NCBI GenBank assembly: GCA_000277445.1
Contig: AJWJ01000088.1
Location: forward strand, 1 to 59,686
Direction: 5' to 3'
DNA: 59,686 nt
DNA from: Polysphondylium violaceum
Lineage: Eukaryota > Evosea > Eumycetozoa > Dictyosteliales > Dictyosteliaceae
In this document: positions 22,604 to 33,723 of the stretch, piece after piece
Layout of the letters: every line of letters starts with the position of its first letter
Position numbering within the stretch: position 1 is the first letter of the stretch
Made by a program: the position numbers and the translations under genes
The notes under the pieces: model-generated
Told to the model about the DNA's origin: nothing
The model's database searches: none
What the model saw: the letters and a program-made list of their open reading frames with translations, nothing else

Positions 22604-23795
22604 ATGGAACAAGAGAATCATAATAATATCACAATCAATAATAATAACATTATTATCCACAATGATAACAAAAGTCTCCATAGCTATTATTTGGAAGACA
22701 ATGAAAAATTACAAAAAGAGAATTGGCTCTATAAAAAACTAGGCTGTGCAAATGAACTGCACAGAGATTTAATATGGAAATTAGAGGTACAAGAGAATAA
22801 AATACAAGAGGGCAAACAATTACTTAATGATAAATTACAAGTCATACACGGTTTAAATCTGAAAATCACTGAATTACAAAAAGAAAAGGATCAAGCAGTC
22901 AGAGATGGTAAACAATTACAAAAAAGAATCAATGAATTAGAAACACCGAGCCGAAGAACAAGTACCCTATTAAAAAAATCAATAGAATTACAAAATAGTC
23001 CACCTGCCGCTCCTGCCCTTGCACATGCTTGTAATTGTGGTAGTGGTGGAAAACAAACAGAGAGCGATGAGAAAAAACATGTGATCCCTTTATCTGTATT
23101 ATTTAAAAATCCTCTTCTTTTTGATAGCATAGATGTAAACCAATATGGAATTGATTTCTGGAAATATAAACCAATGATTACCGAGTGGATTAATAGTACC
23201 AAACCTCTTCAATTTGAACTATTGTATCGTGTAAATATAGAGATAACAACAATAGAGTGATAACAAAACGATTTAATGGATAAAACTAACACAAGACTTT
23301 TTATCAAACCACTAGGCATCGCAAAATGAAAATAGTATACAAGCATTTCATGACAAATGTGATAGACAAGGACCTACAATAACATTGATCAAAACGACAG
23401 AAGGTGATGTGTTTGGTGGATACAATAGCAAATCGTGGGGATACAACTTCTATGGCGATAAGAGATGTTTTATATTCACATTGATAAACAAACATAATAT
23501 TCCACCAACAAAGTATATGTACAATACAGATATAACAAACTACCCAGACAAACAATGCTGTGAACCTGACCCGACTCTATCATCTTGTGCTCCAGTGTTT
23601 GGATTCAACCCTCGAGGTGGTAGTGCTGATATTTGTATCAAATCTACAGAGTCTTTTCAATCATTTCCAAACAATTACATTGACACAACAAATGTTGGTA
23701 AATCGACATTAACTCGTTCAAAATTCTTTACCGTTCAAGACTATGAAGTGTATAATGTCGTTGAACTAAATATGATTAGAAAAAATAAATGTTGA
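22604..23795 (+). CDS. Coiled-coil + TLDc protein I, tandem twin of H, about 368 aa
   Basis: Exons 22604-23230 and 23316-23795. It is nearly identical to H over long stretches, including the SPPAAPALAHACNCG segment and almost all of the TLDc exon. Differences from H are a coil extended by QLLNDKLQV, a GSGG insert after CNCG, and a changed Cys loop (QCCEPDPTLSSC instead of QCVHPSLSSC). It ends QDYEVYNVVELNMIRKNK. The high identity, including introns and upstream DNA, indicates a recent segmental duplication of about 1.9 kb or repeated gene conversion. Confidence 0.88.
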
Positions 23796-24300
23796 CTTTT
23801 TTTTTTTTTTAATCAAATTTGCGCGCATTTTTAGAAAAAAAAAAAAGACGCTTATTTAACGACATTATACAAAAGAAATGAAGAGATGAGTTTTTAGAGA
23901 CTAAAAAGGCAATTGATGTGCCATTGATATTGGATACCAGCATTAAATGTAGGATTTAAATTGATTAAAACTTAGGATCTAAACAAAAGTACCGGGATCA
24001 TATTTTGATTTAATGTTGTCTGGTGAAAACAATTGACATATGGTGGTCTTTAGCATCTAAACACACCTATGATATCAATAAAAAATTCACTCTTCAACTC
24101 TTACGCACCACAAGCACCAGATTATCAGTAAATTTGTATGCCAACATTTCATGAAAAGTGCGATAAACAATGCGCTACAATTAAGTGACTATGGATCTGT
24201 GTTTGGCAAAGATTATGATAAAAGTACTCGAGGAATGTAGGGAAACTGGAGAATCATCACAAACTCAACTAAAATCAAAGACCCAGCTTTACAGGTTCAA
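23796..24300 (+). pseudogene. BTB and TLDc scraps downstream of gene I
   Basis: 23885-24050 matches the BTB remnant after gene H (AAAAAGGCAATTGATGTGCC; blocks for STGIIF-LMLSGE). 24105-24200 resembles the start of TLDc exon 2 (APDYQ...FHEKCDKQCATI) with a broken frame. 23800-23860 is a poly-T run, a GCGCGC core and a poly-A run. No open reading frame survives. Confidence 0.55.
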
Positions 24301-24657
24301 CACTCACACTTTTTTCTCACTTTAGGAACAAAAATAGAAAATGAAGTAATACAATAATAATTTATCAGGGAGTGACATGAATAAAATGCCTAGATTTGTA
24401 GGACCTTCTTTAACTTTGCGTAAAAGGACTTGAAAAATAATAATGTGTGGGAAATTGACTGGAACAGATTTTTTTGAGATATTTTATAAAATATCATAAA
24501 AAAAAAAGTATTTAAAAAAAAAAACCCAACCATTTTTTTTTGTTGCAACTCTGATCACCCATCTTTGTCGTCATCTTTTTTATTCTCACCACAATCGGGC
24601 CTTGCGTGCACATTTTATTGTTTAATTCAATTTTCAAATCTCTATATATACATATAA
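24301..24657. other. Gene-free stretch, promoter of BTB-TLDc gene J
   Basis: AT-rich with long A and T runs (24495-24545). No gene remnant recognised. Confidence 0.4.
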
Positions 24658-25693
24658 ATGTCAGCTACTACAACAAATAATAATAAGAGTGAACTTGTAA
24701 ACACATCTGATCCTATTCATGATGAAATTCAAGAAATGTTTCAACAAGAACAAAAAAAACAAAATATGAAAAAAGCTATTGAAAAAACCATGATTTCTGA
24801 TCCTATTACATTGAATGTTGGTGGTACTAAATTTACAACTTCAAAAACAAATCTCAGAAAAGTACCTGGTTCATTCTTTGATGTGTTGTTGTCTGGTGAG
24901 CTTGATGTTAAGCCAATGGCAAATAAACCATCCACATATTTTATCGATCGGTATGTAGTATATATATATATTATATTTTATATTTATTTGAATACTAACT
25001 CACTCATTCATATCATATAGAGATGCTACTCATTTCAATCATGTTTTAAATTATCTAAGAGAAGGAGATGCTGCTGGAGAAATCCCAGATGAAATCAAGG
25101 ATCAAGTTGAGAAAGAATTGGTATTTTATGGAGTTAAGACACCAAAGATATTATATTATACCATATCAAAGATTGTTGATGACAAAATGTTTGAATTATT
25201 CAATGAATGGATTGATGGCACAAAGAAATTTAAATTTAATTTCCTTTATCAAGGAATGGGTGATGAATTACAGAGCGCATATGGATTCCATAGAGCATGT
25301 GACGATAGAGGACCTACTGTGACCATCATTAAATCATCAGAGGGTTGTGTGTTTGGTGGCTATAATAACAATTCATGGCAAAAAGATGGTATCTATGTTT
25401 ACGATCCAGATAGTTTTATTTTTACATTGGTCAACAAGGTCAAAGTACCACCAACAAAGTTTCTCCAAAAGATTGAATATCACATTCAAGACAGCTATGC
25501 CACTAGTTTACGATATAGGGGTCCAGTATTTGGTTTGGACGATGACATAGTGATAGTAGGTCACCTTTCTTCACAAAATTTCCCAACATCCTTTATCGAC
25601 ACAGTGGGCTTTGGTTCGATCACATTGACACCAGGCCCAAACTTTATTGTTGACCAATATGAAGTATTCAGTGTAGAGGAGGTAAAGGAATAA
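24658..25693 (+). CDS. BTB(KCTD-type)-TLDc protein J, two exons, about 321 aa
   Basis: Exons 24658-24950 and 25021-25693. After a short polar coil, residues about 47-130 form a T1/KCTD-type BTB domain (ITLNVGGTKFTTSKTNL, FFDVLLSGELDVKPM, TYFIDRDATHFNHVLNYLRE). The intron falls inside FIDR/DATHF in phase 2. The linker and TLDc follow: MFELFNEWIDGTKK, LYQGMGDELQS, GFHRACDDRGPTVTIIKSS, VFGGYNNNSW, GPVFGLDDDIVIVG, ITLTPG and DQYEVFSV. KCTD-type BTBs usually bind cullin-3 or self-assemble, so an adaptor role is plausible. Unlike its two BTB-TLDc paralogues it has lost the intron at LLYQ/GS exactly. Confidence 0.9.
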
Positions 25694-26232
25694 ATAATAA
25701 AATAAAAGGAAACTCATACAAATCAATAAAATAAAATACAATTGTTAAAGAGATTATTTAACTTTAAAGTTTATTGAGAATTAGGTTGTTGTAAAATGGT
25801 ACAAGTCGTTGATTTATGCCCCCTTTCTTTCTTGAGCATCAATCATATGTGATGAAGATGAAGAGGAAGAGGATGAAGAGGATAAAGATTACGATGTGAA
25901 GATGAAGATGGTACGAGTGACTATGACTCAACAAGTAAATGGTAGTCTATCAAACTATAATGATGGTGATGGCGACAATGATTCTAGTACACCTTGGCTT
26001 TACATTATTTTCATAGTTTGGGTTTCACCTAATGATCATCTTTTAGTTTCCGAAACATCATTGCAAGCAACTCAGTTTTCTCAAAAATATTTATTTATTT
26101 CCATTTTTTTTTTAATTTTTTTTTTTTTTTATTTTTGATCAGCCAAAAAGAGCAAGCTTAAATAGATTTTTCATTTTCATTTCCCAACTAATCAACTTTT
26201 GTATACAAATCAATATTTACAATCAATTAACA
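25694..26232. other. Gene-free stretch with acidic-codon repeat
   Basis: 25853-25915 holds a GATGAAGA/GAGGAAGA purine-rich repeat that would code for Asp/Glu-rich sequence. A short frame continues to 26138 but I recognise nothing in it. 26100-26135 is a T run before the next gene. Confidence 0.35.
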
Positions 26233-26521
26233 ATGGTCCAACCACACTCAACAAGTCAGAAAACTCTCTGCCAAAGAATTTGCCGTTTGTGTCCAAATCA
26301 ACCACGACATTTGCGCCAACCATTACCGTACACAATACCTTGAAAATGATATTGGTGTCTTAAGAGAATGCACTCTTGTCTGCTTAGATACTGTTGGAAA
26401 ATCCAAATTTGTTTTCCCTACAAATGAAGGTATGGATGCCATGAGAGCTGCTGCCCTACCAATCTTGGAAGCTTACATGAAAATTAAAAACATTGAACCA
26501 AAACTCCGTAGCGATATGTAA
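26233..26521 (+). pseudogene. Small conserved-looking gene, about 95 codons, frame broken next to its start
   Basis: From 26237 an open frame of 94 codons reads SNHTQQVRKLSAKEFAVCV..., then INHDICANHYRTQYL, LRECTLVCLDTVGKSKFVF, NEGMDAMRAAALPILEAYM and LRSDM with stop TAA at 26519. The only ATG nearby (26233) is one base out of frame because of a GG after it, and an in-frame stop lies just upstream. Codon use and composition look like a real protein, more balanced than the spacers. It is either a genuine one-base frameshift, a sequencing error in the GG pair, or an unseen upstream exon. I do not recognise the family. Confidence 0.5.
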
Positions 26522-26952
26522 AAATTAAATAAATAATTCCTTAAAAAGGCTGACATCATCATTGATAACAAAAAGGTGTTGGGCTTAAAACTTTTTTACA
26601 AGATTTTTCAACCCCTTGATGAATTTAGATATTTACAATGAAATTAGATATTTATGAAATTAGATATTTATGAAATTAGATATTTTTAAAATTTGATATT
26701 TTTTTCATTTTTACAATAAGTATTTTTCTATTTTTATTTAATTTTTCATATTTTTTTTTTTTCACTTAAATAATGATACAATCACACCATTAAATTGGAT
26801 AGCTATCAGATTACTACCTTATCAATAGACAAGAGAGCAAGGCGATCACAGGTGTACAATAATGATAAGAGATGCCAATCAAACAGGACCAAATAATAAT
26901 AACAATAGTCATTTAAATATGGTTGTTTAGAATGGTTGCTTTATGGAATATA

Positions 26953-28716
26953 TTATAGCTTTGATGATGGTATGGGAGTGAAATTAAAATCAGATATATC
27001 ACACCACGCCTTGGCTGTGTTTTTATTTCCAATTGGTGTCAAGGCTAAAATATCAACAATATCATATTCTTTTGCTACATGCACTGCTTGTTGGTCAAAA
27101 ATTGTAGATAGGTTCTTTTCAGATACACTGGCAAGGGTTTCAAGCTCATCTTTGGTCACCAAACTGTTTATGATAAACCAAGATCCTTCTTTCAAGATAT
27201 GCAACATGCAAAAAGTATCTTGAATGTCTGATCTGTGTTTTAGAGAGTCTGCCATTTCACACATACCGTGAGCCCAGGCTAAATGACGTGCTAATTGCGT
27301 TGAGTGAATCCATGCATCGGCAGGATTCCCGCTTTCCATTAGTTTCTCTCTCAATACCCGTTTGGCTATCTTTTCTTGAGTGTGTAATAGAAAGAGAAGA
27401 CGTTGTTTGTGTGTGATTGGCAATGTGATGTCGTTGTCATTACATGACAATGGTTGATAGTCGTTGAACAAGAGATCTTTGGCAATCTTTAGCATCACTG
27501 GAAGGTTGTCACCCTCGGCAGTGCTGGCCTTGTCGTTGGCAAGAATAGCTGTAACGATACGATTACGGATCAGTTTGCCTTGTGCACCAGTCCGAGCAAG
27601 ACAGATTTGTAATGCTTCTCTAGCAACTTCCACACACATGGTCTTGACGGTTTCGTTGCAATATTGATGTTTCTCTTGTGGTAGCTTTTCAGAGAGACAA
27701 ATGCGCTTCATTTTCTCATACAAGCAAATAGAACCCGTGAGAGAGATGTATGCTTTGGCCAAATCTAGTTTATGGCTGAGAACTTTGGTCAAACTCTCAG
27801 TGCCACCTTTGGTCATGATTCTTCTTTTCTTTGAATACTCGATGGCAACAGAAATAGCCAACTTGAACATAGGCATCAAGGCAGCAATCAATACCATTTT
27901 ACCCGACTCGACTCTACAAAACGATTGGAAAAAGATATCTCTCTTGTTCTTTGCTTTGGTGACAAACTTTCCATCCCTGGTCACTCGATTCAAAGCACCA
28001 CCGAGAAAACCCTTGTGAGGAATCCTGACATTTTTAAAGGCCGTAATGCTATGGTCCACTTCACAAACCCTATACATGTCAATGGTAGCGGCTTTACTGG
28101 CATAAACACCTGGCAACAACTGACCATTTCTGTCTCTACAATGGACGATAAATGGATGTATACCACAATCTTGCCCACTCAACCAGAGACGAGCCATCAC
28201 GATCGCCATTTTTGGTTGATGTTTGGAGGAGAGATAGGGCATAAATTTACAAGCACCCAATGAAGGCGTATTGATAATAAACTCTTGGGTATTGACATCA
28301 AAATGGGCTTCTGTTTGCATACTCATTGCATTGCTACCACAATCCAATTCTGTGGCCATGAATATACCCCAATACCGGAAATTCTCCAAATCGTCGATAT
28401 AATCTTGCAATTGCTCACGATTGTCGCCAATCAATTGCATGATGGTTCCCATCCCAAGATTGTAATGTGTGCCCAACAACGTACCCAATCCATATTGGAA
28501 AATTAGACATGGAGACTCCATCACAGCAAATACTTTACCCAAGTCATTGATAATGTCGTCAGCCTTAACCTGAGCAATCTCACCCACTTCTGTCATCAAA
28601 TTATACAAATTTTCAACTTGTTCTTCTTTGGACAATGTTTGTACATCTTTTTGAAATCTTTCTGATTTGGCCAATTCCCTCAACTTTACTTTTATTTCTG
28701 CGTGAGTTGGTGACAT
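26953..28716 (-). CDS. Acyl-CoA oxidase family protein with C-terminal SKL, 587 aa
   Basis: Single minus-strand exon, ATG at 28716. The acyl-CoA oxidase/dehydrogenase fold is recognisable. It has the FAD-contact block (FMATELDCGSNAMSMQTEAHFD, in two halves about residues 115-138), then AIVMARLWLSGQDCGIHPFIV, KAATIDMYRVCEVDH, KGFLGGALNRVTRDG and YSKKRR. Towards the C-terminal domain come LARTGAQGKLIRNRI and ASTAEGDNLPVMLKIA, where the Glu of the EGDN motif fits the catalytic base of oxidases. The last three residues are SKL, a type 1 peroxisomal signal. Such enzymes oxidise fatty acyl-CoA to trans-2-enoyl-CoA, making H2O2 in the first step of peroxisomal beta-oxidation. It is somewhat shorter than the usual 650-700 residues. 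It is an ordinary gene inside the variable array. Confidence 0.88.
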   Translation of the reverse strand: MSPTHAEIKVKLRELAKSERFQKDVQTLSKEEQVENLYNLMTEVGEIAQVKADDIINDLGKVFAVMESPCLIFQYGLGTLLGTHYNLGMGTIMQLIGDNREQLQDYIDDLENFRYWGIFMATELDCGSNAMSMQTEAHFDVNTQEFIINTPSLGACKFMPYLSSKHQPKMAIVMARLWLSGQDCGIHPFIVHCRDRNGQLLPGVYASKAATIDMYRVCEVDHSITAFKNVRIPHKGFLGGALNRVTRDGKFVTKAKNKRDIFFQSFCRVESGKMVLIAALMPMFKLAISVAIEYSKKRRIMTKGGTESLTKVLSHKLDLAKAYISLTGSICLYEKMKRICLSEKLPQEKHQYCNETVKTMCVEVAREALQICLARTGAQGKLIRNRIVTAILANDKASTAEGDNLPVMLKIAKDLLFNDYQPLSCNDNDITLPITHKQRLLFLLHTQEKIAKRVLREKLMESGNPADAWIHSTQLARHLAWAHGMCEMADSLKHRSDIQDTFCMLHILKEGSWFIINSLVTKDELETLASVSEKNLSTIFDQQAVHVAKEYDIVDILALTPIGNKNTAKAWCDISDFNFTPIPSSKL

Positions 28717-29407
28717 TGTTAATTAATTAATTGATTAATTACCAGTTTTAAAAACAAATGGTGTGTCCAATAAAGGTGAGCAATTAAATTAAAACTAAAA
28801 CGGTGATATACAATTTAATGAAACCCAATAATTTTATTCAAATATTGGATTATTAATTTTTATTATTTGTTTTATCTTGAGGATTATTTCCAAAAGTATC
28901 AAATTTTCTTTATTTTTCATCGATAAGGTATGTTTTTTAAAAACTAAAACTAACGAAACTAGTTTAATGATAACCTCTCCAACATTTGAACCCTATATTT
29001 TTAAATCACATCAAAAAATTAGAAGGTATAGATTGGTTTGTATCTTTCTATCTTTATCATCCTCATAAATCTCAATTTTATCTCCGTTTTATTTTTCAAC
29101 AGTGGTGGGGGTAAAGACAAAGTGGTTAAAAAATAATTTTGTTTTGTGTGTCAAGGCAACACTATTCATGACATTATTTATGTTGATATTTATAGTATTT
29201 TTTAGAGCAGATACAAAAATCATGAATTAAGAATTTAGATTGGGATAAAATATAGATTTTTATAGATTTAAAAGAGATATTATATCCTTGTATAGTTGAT
29301 ATTCATAAATAAAACTAAATATATTAAATTATATAATTAAAATGTCTTGAAAAGATAAAAATAGATGGAATGTCACAAAAGCACCCGGCAGAAGAAGCAC
29401 CTTTAGT
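28717..29407. other. Gene-free stretch
   Basis: Promoter side of the acyl-CoA oxidase gene and the 3' side of the secreted protein gene. AT-rich; no RNA gene or remnant recognised. Confidence 0.4.
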
Positions 29408-30039
29408 CTATACTTTAACTTCCTTTGTCAATTTACCTGACCATGGGCAATAGAAACAACCTGGTAAAAATTCTATAATAAACCAAATTTTAATATTAAA
29501 AAATTGATCACAGAGTTGAAATAAAAAATAATTAATCTTACCACCACAAGCTTCATCAAGATGATCTTCAACATATTGAAGAGAAGAATCACAAGTCTAA
29601 ATATTGTTATTTAAAAATTTTTATTATTATATATTATATAGATTAAAATAAATAAACTCTTTCAAGAATATTGAATTACATACCTCAATGGCATAATCAA
29701 AGAAACCAATTGCATCTGGATCCAGATGGAAACTATAGTCTATAATTTTAGATTTTTATAAATTGTTAATACCTTATCTTTAACAAATGTAATATAACAA
29801 TAATCTTTACGTGGATTATAATCTTTTTTTGTTTTTTTGATTCTTCCTATTATTTTTAATTGATCTTTTTCCCCTTTTAATACTTTTCTTGCATGTTCAA
29901 TTTTTTCAGCATCAGTGAGTTTAAAGACAAAATCATGTTTTGATCCATCCGTTTTAAAAGCAAAGTAAGCTTCATCACATGAAGCAACGGCCAATAGAGT
30001 TGCAAAAACAATTAAAGTACCAATTAATAATTTGTTCAT
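29408..30039 (-). CDS. Small secreted BP74-like protein, four exons, about 134 aa
   Basis: Minus-strand exons 30039-29811, 29739-29684, 29596-29542 and 29472-29408; all joins keep the frame. There is a signal peptide (LLIGTLIVFATLLAVASC, about residues 3-20). The mature protein shows FVFKLTDAEKIEHARKVLKG, IIGRIKKTKKDYNPHYSFHL, DPDAIGFFDYAIETCD and a tail with FLPGCFYCPWSG. This order (FxVKLTD, AR-L-G, YNPxWSFHLxP, FFxxAIExCD, FLPGxxWCPWxS) is what I recall for the BP74 N-terminal-domain family of bacteria, plants and amoebae; the function is unclear. Conserved Cys residues suggest disulphides. It forms a head-to-head pair with the gene at 30946. Confidence 0.82.
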
Positions 30040-30106
30040 ATTAGTTTTTATATTTAGAGTTTGAATGATCTTTTAAAATTTTTAAACTTGATAATGATAA
30101 ACTGAT
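30040..30106 (-). promoter_or_regulatory. Proximal promoter of the minus-strand secreted gene
   Basis: Read on the minus strand it matches the last 64 bases before the ATG at 30946 almost base for base (CAGTTTATCATTATCAA, TTAAAAGATCATT, CAACTCTAAATATAAAAAC, ATATGAAC). The two promoters are therefore inverted copies. Confidence 0.65.
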
Positions 30107-30858
30107 TGATATTAAGGCTTTTACATACTTATTAAACAAAGAAACCATTGAGAGGTAAATGTAAAAGCTATAATTAGATTTGACAGCGAATAAATTTAAA
30201 AAAAACTGTCAAATTTTGAAAAGAATCATCAAAAAGAAAAAACCCAAAAAAAAAGCTCTTGGACTAAATTTACATATGCAAAATTGTTTGTAATTTGTCA
30301 ACCACACATTTCTAAAATGAGTGTGAGTGTTTAAAATAATTCTATGTGGTAGTGTGTTTAATTTTTTTCAAATCGCACCACTAATGAAAAGGCTTTTATT
30401 ACATAAAATAAATTGAAATGTCATAATTTTATTAATAGTTATTGGAGTCTATTGGTTTAATAAATGGATCCAAATAAAATTTGATTGGGATTGTGTGCCA
30501 AATTTTTTTCCCCCACCCCACCACACAAAGTAATGGATACTAAAACTTGAAGCAAAGCCCTATTCTGTTTTTGCACACTAAAAATATAAAACTTTAATTC
30601 TTTTTGAATAAGTGGTTGTCTACAATCACATCATTATAGCTTATAAAATACAAATCTCCCCAAACCACAAATAAACTTTTATATTTTAAATATAGAACCA
30701 ATGGTGGTGTCTTTAAGGTTGGCACTATTCTTTAAATTTTTGAATAGTTCTAGAAAGGATTTTTACTTTACCTTTATTATCCCAATCTCGAGCTTTAAAA
30801 ATAGACTAAAAAATTTCAAAAAATTATTTTTGAATTTTTCTTTTTGTCTTGAAAAAGG
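30107..30858. other. Spacer between the head-to-head secreted genes
   Basis: About 750 bases of AT-rich DNA with no supported gene. Short G/C patches (30505-30530, CCCCCACCCCACCACAC) stand out. Confidence 0.4.
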
Positions 30859-30945
30859 TATAAATAGGGGATCAGTCCAATCAGTTTATCATTATCAAAT
30901 TTAAACTATTAAAAGATCATTTCAACTCTAAATATAAAAACAAAT
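30859..30945 (+). promoter_or_regulatory. TATA-like element and proximal promoter of the plus-strand secreted gene
   Basis: TATAAATAGGGG starts at 30859, 87 bases before the ATG. 30882-30945 is the copy of the promoter block on the other strand at 30040-30106. The TATA-like part has no clear match on the minus side. Confidence 0.5.
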
Positions 30946-31573
30946 ATGAACAAATTATTAATTGGTACTTTAATTGTTTTTGTAACTCTATTGGCCGTTG
31001 CTTCATGTGATGAAGCTTACTTTGGATTTAAAACCCATGCTAATGAACATGAATTTGTCTTTAAACTCACTGATGTGAAAAAAATTGAACATGCAAGAAA
31101 AATTTTAAGTGGAGATGAAAAAAATGAAGTACATGTATTGGGAAGATTCAAAAAAACAAAAAAAGATTATAATCCACGTAAATATTATTTATTATTTATA
31201 GCAGATTTGTCAAAGACAGGGATAATAACAATTTATTTGTATTTAATATTATAGACTATAATTTCCATTTGGAACCAGAAAATACTAGCTTCTTTGAAAT
31301 GGCCATTGAGGTATGTAACTCTCTATTGCCCAAGTTTTAAAATCTATAATATTAATAATTTTTAAAAACAATTTATAGGTTTGTGATGCTTCTCTTGAAT
31401 ATACTGAAGAACATCTTGATGAAGCTTGTGGTGGTAAGATTAATTGTTTTTTATTTCACTCTTTGTTTGTGACCAATTTTATTAATATTTTAATTTGGTT
31501 TATTTTAGCATTCTTACCAGGTTGTATGTATTGCCCATGGTCAAGTAAATTAACAAGGGAAGTTAAAGTATAA
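30946..31573 (+). CDS. Small secreted BP74-like protein, twin of the minus-strand gene, about 135 aa
   Basis: Exons 30946-31177, 31255-31310, 31379-31433 and 31509-31573; intron positions and phases equal those of the minus-strand twin. Signal peptide LLIGTLIVFVTLLAVASC, then FVFKLTDVKKIEHARKILSG, VLGRFKKTKKDYNPHYNFHL, FFEMAIEVCDASLEY, HLDEACGAFLPGCMYCPWSS. It has one extra residue in exon 1 (the DEKN loop). Apart from substitutions all landmarks are kept, so both copies are probably working. The gene pair arose by an inverted duplication that included the promoter. Confidence 0.83.
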
Positions 31574-32598
31574 GAAAATAGTATTCTCTTTTTTCTTGAA
31601 TACCAATTCATCACTTATAATAGAAAGCAATACAAATATCTATGAATAAAAAACTTTAATCTAATTATTGGCTTTTACATTCCTCTAAAAATATATATCT
31701 ATTTGTGTGTTTTGATTTGTTGTTGTTGATTATGATGATTACTGATCATGAGAATAATCTACAACTACTTGATTTTGTACCTATTGTGATGTCAAAGTTT
31801 TTATCAACTTGGGGAATTTGTAGTTCATGTTGCTGCAGGTTGAAAATAATTAATCAGAGTTACTCTTTGTAGATTAATTAAACTCCATAGCAAATTAAAA
31901 ATCAATACTATTGTTGACCTCTGATATTTGGGGTCAAGATATTTGTATTATTAAATAAATAAACAAAAACTTACATAGTACTTTGTACTTACTTGATACT
32001 ATTGCTCGCTACAACTGTTCAAGGTTCAACTTTATAATCATTTCCAATTTACAATATTGTGTTTGTTTTTGATGTTGTAATGAGTTAGCTGCTTGCATGT
32101 TGGGCCTTTGGCAAAACTCTAAAGTTTCATAGATTATAAATCCACTCTATCTGATCAGCTTCAACTTTAAATGCTGTCATAAAGCATCATCCCAATGTTA
32201 AAGTCATCTGCTTAAAACTTATATATGTCCAACTCGATCTCTCTTATCTAAGCACGCCTTTGACCTTTTGAAAAAGATAAACCTGTACAAAAAGGGCTCC
32301 GAATAGTTGCTTTTACAATCTTTTCTATTCGATAACACTAATTGTTTTCGTTTGGTTTTAATGGCTTTTCTAGTATTAAAACTAAACAAAAGCAATTCAT
32401 ACGATTGTTCAAAGAGATTAAAATACCTTTTACAAGGATAAACAAATAAGGTCTCTTTTCTCGAAATGATAAAATATTATCAAAAATGTAAAAAAAAAAA
32501 AAAAGAAAAAATAAAAAAGGGACCTCCATCTTTTTAATATAATCAAATCACACAAAACAAAGAGATCATTCTCAAAAAATTTAAACACACTTGGAGCA
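31574..32598. other. Gene-free stretch of about 1 kb
   Basis: No coding remnant or RNA gene recognised. 32490-32520 is a long A run close to BTB-TLDc gene M. The composition of 31980-32330 is more mixed than usual here, so an unannotated non-coding RNA cannot be excluded. Confidence 0.35.
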
Positions 32599-33723
32599 AT
32601 GACAATAACAGAACCAACACAGATAAAGATAAATGAAATCAATGATATGATTAAAGAACTAAGTACTCTACTTGATGAGGAAATAAATTTAAAGAATGAA
32701 GAAATCAAAGAAATAGAGAAAACTAGGGGTGACATTTTACAAATCAAAGGCAAGATCGAGGCTTCACTAGTAGTCAATCCTATAAATTTAAATGTTGGTG
32801 GTGTTAAATTTCAAACGACAAAGACTACACTCACTAAAAAGTCTGGTACTTTATTTGATTTAATGTTGTCTGGTAAAGGTGATATCAAACCAATGATAGA
32901 TAAACCCAATACGTATTATATCGATAGGTGTGTACATGTATATTGTGTATAAGTATCAATTCATCTCATATATATTAACGTTTTACATGTATAGAAATGG
33001 GACTCATTTTAGATATGTTTTAAATTATCTCAGAGATGGTGAAAATGTTGATATCCCAAACGAGATTATAGAGGACGTTAAAAAAGAATTAATGTATTAT
33101 CAAATAACTGATACTTTACCGACAACTAAAACAAACTTGGTCAAAACATCGAATTATCCTCATTCAAAAATATTAGATTCATATTCATTTAAAACTATAA
33201 ATGATTGGATTGATACAAAAACACTAAAGATGAATTTATTATATCGGGTAAATATCTCATTATATTACTGAAAACAAATTTTATTCTATTGTTACTAATA
33301 GTATTGTCAAAGGCATCAGAAAACAATTTTGTTGTCCAATCATTTCATTCAGAATGTGATCATCAAGGTCCTACAATTACATTGATTGAAACAACAGATG
33401 GTTGTGTGTTTGGTGGTTATAATAGTCAATCTTGGAATAGTGGTGGTAAATGGTATGGTGATGATAGATGTTTTATATTCACATTGGTCAATAAACATGG
33501 AATCAAACCAACTAAATATATTCCTAACAAAGATGGTTGCTATGTTTATTCCTCCTCAAACTGTGGACCCACCTTTGGCGTGGGTTTCGATATTCATATT
33601 TCAAGTCAACCTACTCAATTATTCCCATCAAGTTATCAAGACACCACTGGTTATGGTAAATCAACATTAACACCATCTCAAAATTTCACAATTAAAGACT
33701 ATGAAGTTTATCAAGTAGTATAG
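32599..33723 (+). CDS. BTB(KCTD-type)-TLDc protein M, three exons, about 330 aa
   Basis: Exons 32599-32927, 32995-33247 and 33313-33723. An N-terminal coil (residues about 10-50) is followed by BTB (INLNVGGVKFQTTKTTL, LFDLMLSGKGDIKPM, TYYIDRNGTHFRYVLNYLRD). Intron 1 splits IDR/NGTHF. The linker FKTINDWIDTKT and LLYR end exon 2. Intron 2 sits at LLYR/ASENNF, exactly where the coil-type genes have theirs. The TLDc exon shows SFHSECDHQGPTITLIETT, VFGGYNSQSW, CFIFTLVNKHGIKPTKY, GPTFGVGFDI, STLTPSQNF and KDYEVYQVV. It probably assembles through BTB and acts as an adaptor with a TLDc head. Confidence 0.92.

Noticed and set aside
25896-26138. 80-codon frame with acidic start
   Set aside because: It arises from a purine repeat followed by a T-rich tract; no start context and no conserved features.
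27464-28506. Several plus-strand frames of 60-112 codons
   Set aside because: All overlap the acyl-CoA oxidase gene on the other strand; composition follows that gene's codons.
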